This document shows positions 57,701-64,000 of a stretch of DNA of 64,000 nucleotides, piece by piece. Under the pieces are notes generated by a model. That model did not search any database. It was not told the DNA's origin and was given only the letters and a program-made list of their open reading frames with translations. Origin of the DNA: Rosa chinensis (lineage: Eukaryota > Streptophyta > Magnoliopsida > Rosales > Rosaceae); contig NC_037092.1 of assembly GCF_002994745.2 (NCBI RefSeq), forward strand, positions 23,647,001-23,711,000, given 5' to 3'. Numbering within the stretch: position 1 is the first letter of the stretch; every line of letters begins with the position of its first letter. The translations under genes and the position numbers were made by a program.

Positions 57701-59106
57701 ACTTTTGGCTTCAAAAGTATAGGAGATTTAACGAGTCCCTTTCAAAAATATGAAGTACGGAAGTATTTTTTTTTAAAAAAACTTAAATACGTGTTTTATT
57801 CGCGTATAATACAAAAAATTACTAACTATGACACCGTCAACTCCGCCATATTTTTAAGGGTATTTTCGTCTTGCCCTCTCTCTTTTTTCACACCACAAAA
57901 CTCATCATCGTCTTTATATATCAACATAATTAGTCACTGGTTACTAACTAAAAATAAGAAAAATACAAAGCATAAATAGTATTAGTATATGTAAAATGAG
58001 AAGTAATAATCTCGTAGACTTTGACCTTATGCATCCTTCTAACCCTTTCACATCAACCACTCAAATACACAAAAACCATCAATATTTAACCCAAATCATC
58101 ATTGAAAGATATTGTCATTAAAGTGATTAAACGATAGTATTTAACTTTTCATTCAAAAACATTTAAAAAACAAGAAAAACAAAATCATCATTGAAACAAA
58201 CTCATGGTGTCATGTTCGCTTGTAGTGTTTGTATCATATATGCTCAACTCATTCATGACTAACAGATCAGGACCTATTAATTAGTTGTGTTAAAATCTCC
58301 CAACACAAACACAGCTCGTTGATTAAACAACTAATATGCCAAGACGGTGGTACCCGTTTACATAGTAACAATTTTGCTTAGACTTCAGCCGTAGAGGATG
58401 ACCTAAATAACAGTAGAGGATACCAAATAACTTGAAATTACAACAAACGAGAGGAAATTGCACCAGTCATTTGACATATGAGTTATGACCAATGGGATAA
58501 GCGGATTAACCCGAAGACAACCCGCATCTTTAGCAATTCAATATCAAATTCACGAATCAATGCAAAACACAATTATTTTGAATTGAAACCTATTAACTTC
58601 ATGTGGTGTCAAAAATTTCCACCCTACTGAGGGACTTTTAGTATCTAAGAAAATATTATTGGATTTACCCAAAAAGAAGTATGTAAGATGTAGAGTTGTC
58701 AAAAGAGCAAGTGATACATACATGCTGGTGACGTGGCAGACAGTGGAATTGGGAACTAAGGTACAATTGCAGGTGACGGCATCTTCGGATCCTTTTACCG
58801 GGTTCAGATTAGCCCACCCGTAATCATTGCCACAGGGATCAGCGCTGAAATTCCAGTTCGTCTTCCCCAGCGTCTTTGCTATGTCCTTCAAAGCCTCAAC
58901 TTCACATGAACAAAATCCATGCAACAATATATTAAACATCATAAATATTAAAGTAATGCATATATAAACGTAAAGAAACTTGTTAAGTAGCTACCTTCAT
59001 CTTCTGGTAATCGAGTGGCTCCGAAAGCAAAAGTTGCAGAGCAAACTAGCAGGAGAGACAGAGAAAGAAGAAGCCGAGGGAAGAAGAATGTGCAATTCAT
59101 TTTCAT
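49580..59106 (-). CDS. Gene B: LRR-malectin receptor-like kinase, tandem paralogue of A, frame broken in exon 6
   Basis: Exons: 58995-59106, 58722-58899, 56529-56600, 56360-56428, 56022-56093, 55860-55935, 55596-55667, 55397-55468, 55229-55300, 55080-55151, 54920-54991, 54731-54802, 54336-54395, 54169-54234, 54051-54086, 53882-53919, 52676-53073, 52269-52464, 51604-51768, 51143-51261, 50852-51062, 50494-50731, 50084-50234, 49580-49969. Most exon lengths equal gene A; differences elsewhere are multiples of three. Exon 6 is 76 bp, not 72, because of an extra TATA, giving TAG at 55914-55916 after 174 codons. A cryptic AG at that site (exon starting at 55913) or skipping exon 6 would restore frame. 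The kinase keeps Lys, HRD and DFG. Starts at 59106 (MKMN) and 59100 (MNC) are both possible. Two fewer Gly codons precede the membrane helix than in A. Confidence 0.88.
52269..53073 (-). CDS. Gene B exons 17-18: malectin domain
   Basis: It begins SLHINCGG and reads through NTGYF and [11 protein letters not shown] to DIYIQ, then exon 18 with [11 protein letters not shown] and [11 protein letters not shown]. It is one Asn codon shorter than gene A (398 against 401 bp) and in frame. Confidence 0.9.
55860..55935 (-). pseudogene. Gene B exon 6 with 4-bp insertion and stop
   Basis: The homologous exon in gene A is 72 bp (8618-8689). Here GCTATATATTG replaces GCTATTG on the plus strand. Using the normal acceptor, the frame reads LAIDFNI and then TAG (55914-55916). 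The same bases form TATATAG, a possible acceptor that would leave a 54-bp in-frame exon (55860-55913). Confidence 0.9.
57310..58720 (-). other. Intron 2 of gene B, distal part
   Basis: AT-rich intron sequence. From about 58010 to 58720 it aligns with 23630-24336 in copy C (for example CAACCACTCAAA and GAAAGATATTGTCATTAAA), showing that C shares this part of the gene. No gene or clear element was seen. Confidence 0.55.
58722..59106 (-). CDS. Gene B exons 1-2: signal peptide and N-cap
   Basis: A hydrophobic leader ([20 protein letters not shown]) is followed by exon 2 with WNFSADPCG, a Cys-pair segment ([10 protein letters not shown]) and CHVTSM. Exon 2 has the same 178 bp as in gene A. Intron 2 is about 2.1 kb, without the insertions that enlarge gene A. 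Confidence 0.9.
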
Positions 59107-59450
59107 GATTATGGCCAAAACTTTTCACATTTGAAGGGCTCTCGATGAGTTGTTCGGAGAAAGAAAGGGAGATTTTGAGAGCTAAGCTCTGTGGGTTTGA
59201 AACTTTGAATAGAAATGGAGGAGTAGTAGGAATTAACGGGTAGCTTCTGTTTGAAATGGTTTAGAAGAGGAAACTAATAAGAGGGTGTGGGAGGGAGAGA
59301 GGGTAATAGACTTGGCCTCGAATGACACAAACGAGAGAAATTAAGAAAATTAAGTCCGCATACTATAATACTACATTACAACCTACCTTCCTTCCCCTTT
59401 AAACAAGAACAAATAAACAGAAAATGTTGAATATTATTCTCACAACTTGC
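59107..59450 (-). promoter_or_regulatory. 5' flank and presumed promoter of gene B
   Basis: About 340 bp lie between the start codon and the tail of an L1 remnant. The stretch has GA-rich runs (59157-59180, 59290-59310) likely to be 5' UTR. I could not identify a definite TATA box. The unique promoter is short because the L1 remnant lies close upstream. Confidence 0.4.
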
Positions 59451-59451
59451 C

Positions 59452-61240
59452 TTTTTTTTTTTTAATAGGATTTGATATTGATAATAATCAAAGCCACAAA
59501 ACAGGCGGTGTCTAACAAACACTTATTCAAGGAACCTGGTACAAAGACCAAATATCCTATCTAAGCCCTAAACTCATTAAATTATAAAGGGACGCTCGCT
59601 GAAAGCAAGCCTAACTAAGCAAGAATAACTCGCTTCTTAAAGAAAAATCATTCATCTAGCTTATCTGCCAACAGGCAATTGTTGTACAAAAAATGACTAG
59701 AAACAACTTAGAAAAGCTCATAGAGAAAATTCCTACTTTAAAAGACTAGCATCTACATGTCTAGACATCAAAAAGATCTAAGGATGCACCATCTCCTTCC
59801 CTTAGGGTTGGAGTTAGTACCATCCTCAACCTCATCAGCAACCAATAACTTCGGCATCAGGTTGGTCTTCTTGCTCTTGTTTGTACCCTTCTTTTCAGTT
59901 TCACCCTCACCTTTGGCATTCTTTCCTTTCCCCACCATGCCATAAGGCAGCTTATTCAAACTTCCCACAGGCCGACCTCTCTTCCTTTTTTGTTGTTCAA
60001 TATGTTCAGATGGTCCCTCCAATAGTCACATAGTAACTACATCCAAATTCTTTTTGCTAATAGCTAAAACACTAAACAATAGCTACCCTCTTTTCTTTCT
60101 CCATCAATCCAACCGAAATCAAAGTTTAAACTCAATTGTAATACAAGCTTCAGTCCTTTCCTCACAAGTAACTTGCTTACCTTCACCTCCTATGCATCAA
60201 TGCATCATCTCCTAACTCAATCTCAACTTTTTTGGGGAATAGTCACCACATCACCATCTCTAGCACAACGTTGTCTAAGGATAGACTCAGCCTGTTGTCA
60301 CGGCTCTGCAAGTTCCCTAATTTGCACCTGACATCACTCGCGCCATGCTGCTGCCATCGTCGGAAGAAGGCAGAAATCTGGGACTCTACTAGGAAGGCTT
60401 GGCCTTGAAAACTACGGTTTGGTCAATGCCAAAACCTTAACTGCACTGGAACTCGTTCTCGTTTCATCTCGCAACACTGCCAGTACAGACGACTGCGCCA
60501 CCACACTTGCAACCTCCTCTAGTTCCAGACCCAAGCAAGGGAGTCCGACATAGATGATGAAGCCACAGCGCCCAAAAACCTTATCATACTTGAATTTTAC
60601 CAGAAACTGATCGAATATCATCTTCAACCCAAAACCTATATTTGCTTAGTACTGATATGTCATACTCGATCTCAACTCTTATACGCAGTACCCTCTGCCT
60701 AAAAGCCGATTTATCATACTCTTTGAAATAGCCTAAGGTACTACCAATTAGACACATGATCTTTCACATCGAAAGGCAGGAGGAACCCAACAACATTATC
60801 TAGTAAGACGACGTTTTCAATGGTACCGCCGAGATCTTTCTGACGTCATCATAGTTTGCAATTGCAATTGGAGCTCAGTTAAACCTCCATGGTCCTCCAT
60901 TCCAAAGCCTAGCTCTGTCAACCAAATCCAAAAATGAGAAAAGAACACAATCATGTTCTCTTGTTTCTTCAACCCTACGGGTACCATTCATCCTCTAGAC
61001 AGATCGGAACATCCCCATGAACGATCGACGTGTGTAGCTGAGTAGCTTTCAATCCATGAAAGCCACATGCTGTCATAATCCCTTTGACGGACGCAAATCC
61101 ACTGGCCTCTTCCCCTCCGCAAGGACAAGGGAAGCGGCGAGATGGGCGACCATTGCATCAATTGCCATTGATGTTAGAAAGAAAGCTGCAGACAGCAATT
61201 AAAAACCCTAACCCTATCTATTTAGAGAGAGAACACGGCT
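59452..61240 (-). mobile_element. L1-type ORF1 remnant upstream of gene B
   Basis: A T run at 59452-59464 is the A tail on the minus strand. Upstream on the minus strand are broken ORF1-like segments: KFKYDKVFGRCGFIIYVGLP near 60560 and a basic KRKRGRPVGSLNK tail near 59985. Around 60650-60700 RVEIEYDI-like sequence fits the ORF1 C-terminal region. There is no endonuclease or reverse transcriptase. The 5' limit near 61170-61240 is approximate because the next copia element follows. The layout resembles 43979-45720. Confidence 0.6.
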
Positions 61241-61442
61241 GCCCTATTAAAGGAAAGAATCTCACGTAGATAGGAGTTTGCTGTAATTGGTATTCTGTAG
61301 TATCCTAGATTAGTTGTGTGAGTTGTATTACCATACTTAGTCCTAGAATCGTGGATCCAGTTTGTAAACAGAATACATATAAGCTGTATCAAGCCACAAT
61401 TGAAATCAAGGAAATATTTTCTCCTCAAATCGTTCCTCTTTA

Positions 61443-61454
61443 TGGTATCAGAGC
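61443..61454 (+). promoter_or_regulatory. Primer-binding site of copia #4
   Basis: TGGTATCAGAGC, complementary to initiator Met tRNA, directly follows the presumed 5' LTR. Confidence 0.88.
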
Positions 61455-61499
61455 AACGACTCTGAGACATAACTTGAGAGAAAGAAACTTCAAACCTCC

Positions 61500-62522
61500 A
61501 TGGCAAGAGATGAAGAAACCAAAAGCAAGGGCTCGCCTTCAGAGAGAACCCCAGAACCATGGGAAAACTCTAACCACCCACTTTTTCTCCATCATTCAGA
61601 TCAACCCGGCGCAGTCCTGGTGTCACAACAGTCCTGGTGTCACAACCATTGATGGAAGATAACTACACAACTTGGGTCCAATTTATGGGAATGGCCCTCA
61701 CCATCAAGAACAAGAAAGGGTTCATTGATGGAACCCTCAAGAGACCAACTGAAAATCATGATGAGCAGCAGCAATGGGATCGTTGTAATACACTCGTCAA
61801 GACTTGGCTATTGGGAGCCATGTCAAAGGAGATTTCCGGCAGCATCATTCATTGCAAGGATGCAAGAAGTATGTGGCTCAAACTGCAAGAGAGATTTTCC
61901 CACACCAACACCGTTCAATTTATTCCACATAGAAAATGTGATTCATGATTGTGAACAGGGTGCAAACTCAGTCACATCCTTCTTCACAAAACTGAAAAGC
62001 CTCTAGGATGAAAAAGATGCAACGTGTGCGTTTCCTCCTTGCAGTTGTGAGACAGCCACTGAAGTCAAGGCCTATTTGGAGACACAAAAGACCATGAAGT
62101 TTTTGATGGGGCTTAGTGACAACTACGCAACGATCCGGAGTAACGTAATTGGTATGGATCCTCTTCTGAGAGTGAACAAGGCGTATGCCATGGCACTGCG
62201 GCATGAGAAACAAGCAGAGGTTTCTAGTGGAAAGACAATAGCTACACATGAAGCATCTGCCTTCTCAGTGAAGAAGATTAATCGTGGTTTCAATCCTACA
62301 GAAAGGGAAGTCATGTGTGAAAAGTGCAATATGACCAATCACAGCACAAAGAACTACAGGGCACACCTCAAGTGCACCTATTGCAATGGGAAAGGGCACA
62401 CTTATGAGGATTGCCGAAGAAGGAAGAATGCAATGGAGGGTGGACAAGCACCACCAAAGGCTAACCATGTGACCTCGGCAAGTGATAACAAGGAAGCCAT
62501 GACTTGTTTTCCATTTTCATGA
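61500..62522 (+). pseudogene. Copia #4 gag, broken
   Basis: ATG 61500 (MARDEETKSKGSPSERTPEP) runs into a duplicated 17-bp block, CAGTCCTGGTGTCACAA twice in a row near 61611-61646, which shifts the frame. The gag body (TTWVQFMGMALTIKNKKGFI) continues in another frame. It shifts again near 61920 and meets TAG at 62002. The last part has two zinc-knuckle-like motifs: the first ends in Tyr where Cys is expected (CEKCNMTNHSTKNY), the second is intact (CTYCNGKGHTYEDC). TGA at 62520 separates gag from pol in the same frame. Confidence 0.85.
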
Positions 62523-62582
62523 GAAGAATGTCACCAGCTCCTCGGCCAGCTCTTAACCAAAACCAAGCCCGCTGCAGCTAAC

Positions 62583-63995
62583 TTGGTTGGTAATATTCCA
62601 AACTATGAGGACCTTTCAGGTAAAGCGTTTGCCCTTGCACAAAATAGCAATGAGACAGTATGGATATTGGATAGTGGGGCTAGCGATCACATAGTTTGTA
62701 ATCCTACTTTGCTTACTTCATTAAAGCCTGCTCATAATCGTTTGGTTAAATTACCTGATGGAACCTCAGCATATGTTATTCATATTGGGACAGTAGTTTT
62801 CTCTTCACATTTCATGCTTCACAATGTTCTTTGCATCCCATTGTTCTACCTAAACTTGATCTCTGTGAGCAAACTAGCATTTGATTCATTCTATATTACC
62901 ATTTTTCTTAGACAAGTTTGTGTCATACAGGACCTACGATCAGGGAAGATGATTGGGATGGGAACTGAGAATGAGGGACTCTACTACCTCAATCACTCGA
63001 AGAAAGGAACATGTAATGTGGTGCGCACCAAAACACACAACCTGTGGCACCAAAGATTCGGACATCCTTCTAGCAAAGTATCTTCATTATTTCCCTTTCT
63101 CGCAAATAAAGCTTGTGATGTAAGCAATTGTTCTATCTGTCCTTTAGCCAAACACACTAGACAACCTTTTCCATTAAGTACTACTTCTAGTGAATCTTGT
63201 TTCGATTTGATATACGTTGACATATGGGGTGGTTACCATGTTTCCTCTATTTCTGGTGCAAAATATTTCTTAACCATAGTTGATGATCATTCAAGAAGCA
63301 CATGGGTTTATCTAATGCAACACAAGTCTGAAACAAGAACTTTACTTGTTCATTTTATTCACTTAGTTGAGAATCAGTTTGGCAAGAGAGTCAAAGTAGT
63401 ACGGAGTGATAATGGCCCAGAATTTAAAATCTCACAATTTTATTCATCCAAAGGTATCCTTCACCAGACAAGCTGCGTCAACACACCACAACAAAATGGT
63501 GTCGTTGAGCGTAAACACAGACATTTACTTAATGTTGCTCGGGCTCTTCTTTTCCAAGCTAATCTACCTAAACCTTTTTGGGGGGACGCCATACTCACTG
63601 CGGCCTATCTCATAAACAGAACACCAACACCACTTCTTCATGGTAAAACACCTTTTGAGATACTCTTCCACAAAGAGCCAAATTATTCTCACTTAAGGGT
63701 TTTTGGTTGTCGTTGTTTTGTGTCTACACACCTAGTCCGACCTAGCAAGTTTGATCCTCGCTCTACTGAATGCATTTTTCTTGGTTATTCCCATGGGCAA
63801 AAAGGGTACAAAGTCTATGACTTGGCAGCCAAGAAAACTCTAGTGTCACGAGATGTGTTATTTTTTGAAGATGTGTTTCCTTTCCAAGCCAATCCAGATG
63901 TTATTTCTCCATCAAACACGGATTTGTTTCCTAGTTTATGGCACGTTTACTTACTTGGAATGGAAATAATCATGAATCGGAGACAATTGGAATAG
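62583..63995 (+). pseudogene. Copia #4 protease and integrase, open for 470 codons
   Basis: This frame continues gag after the TGA at 62520. It shows protease WILDSGASDHIV, GAG-pre-integrase LWHQRFGHPS, the HHCC zinc motif and the integrase core (DIWGGYH, VRSDNGPEF, QQNGVVERKHRHL). The conserved YKVYDLAAKKTLVSRDVLF region follows. The frame ends at TAG 63993, five bases from the window edge, before any reverse transcriptase. The integrase residues are all present. Confidence 0.88.
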
Positions 63996-64000
63996 GAGAA

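Larger units (their letters stand above)
61279..64000 (+). mobile_element. Copia #4, 5' LTR to integrase, runs off the right edge
   Basis: A short LTR (about 61279-61442, TGCTGTAATTGG...) precedes the initiator-Met primer-binding site TGGTATCAGAGC at 61443. Gag starts at 61500. Protease and integrase follow to the window end. Gag is broken by a 17-bp tandem duplication, a 1-base insertion and stops, so this copy is not autonomous. The 3' half and 3' LTR lie outside the window. Confidence 0.85.

Overview
The window is nuclear DNA of a flowering plant. The evidence is multi-exon genes with GT..AG introns, 72-bp LRR exons, a plant-specific receptor-kinase architecture, and many Ty1/copia, L1-like, CACTA, hAT and Mutator-type elements. 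The repeat style fits a eudicot, possibly Rosaceae, but that is inference; no marker fixes the species. No bacterial-type genes, CRISPR array, rRNA or tRNA gene was seen.

Layout. (1) 1-564: a copia LTR and leader on the minus strand, entering from the left edge. (2) 846-1396: a solo LTR with a 5-bp target duplication. (3) 1780-19318 minus: gene A, an intact 24-exon LRR-malectin receptor-like kinase (LRR-VIII-2 type). My exon model gives 3,072 nt, 1,023 aa. Its 9.4-kb intron 2 holds two L1-like insertions at one target site, and a 4.6-kb copia element sits inside the second. (4) 20.06-21.83 kb: a retroposon remnant and two Mutator-type non-autonomous elements, each with a 9-bp target duplication. 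(5) 22.0-24.43 kb: copy C, a decayed third receptor-kinase copy that has lost its LRR, malectin and membrane exons. (6) 24501-31125: a copia element with TTATA target duplications and a tandemly repeated 5' LTR/leader. (7) 31.1-38.55 kb: two related non-coding repeat units separated by a small spliced-gene-like remnant. (8) 39150-43889: a 4.74-kb CACTA element carrying pieces of a host gene of the FLOE/DUF1421 family (Pack-CACTA). (9) 43.98-45.72 kb: an L1-type ORF1 remnant. (10) 46285-48835: a rearranged copia 3' end, itself hit by a 1,167-bp hAT element. (11) 49580-59106 minus: gene B, a close tandem paralogue of gene A with the same 24-exon layout and a 4-bp insertion in exon 6 that creates a stop. 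(12) 59.45-61.24 kb: another L1 ORF1 remnant. (13) 61279-64000: a degenerate copia element on the plus strand, running off the right edge.

Genes A, B and C form a tandem family on one strand. Only A reads through cleanly. B needs exon skipping or a cryptic acceptor in exon 6, and C cannot encode a receptor. The remainder is mobile DNA and its remnants. The most unusual piece is the CACTA element, which carries spliced, coding-looking fragments of a host gene between well-preserved termini.
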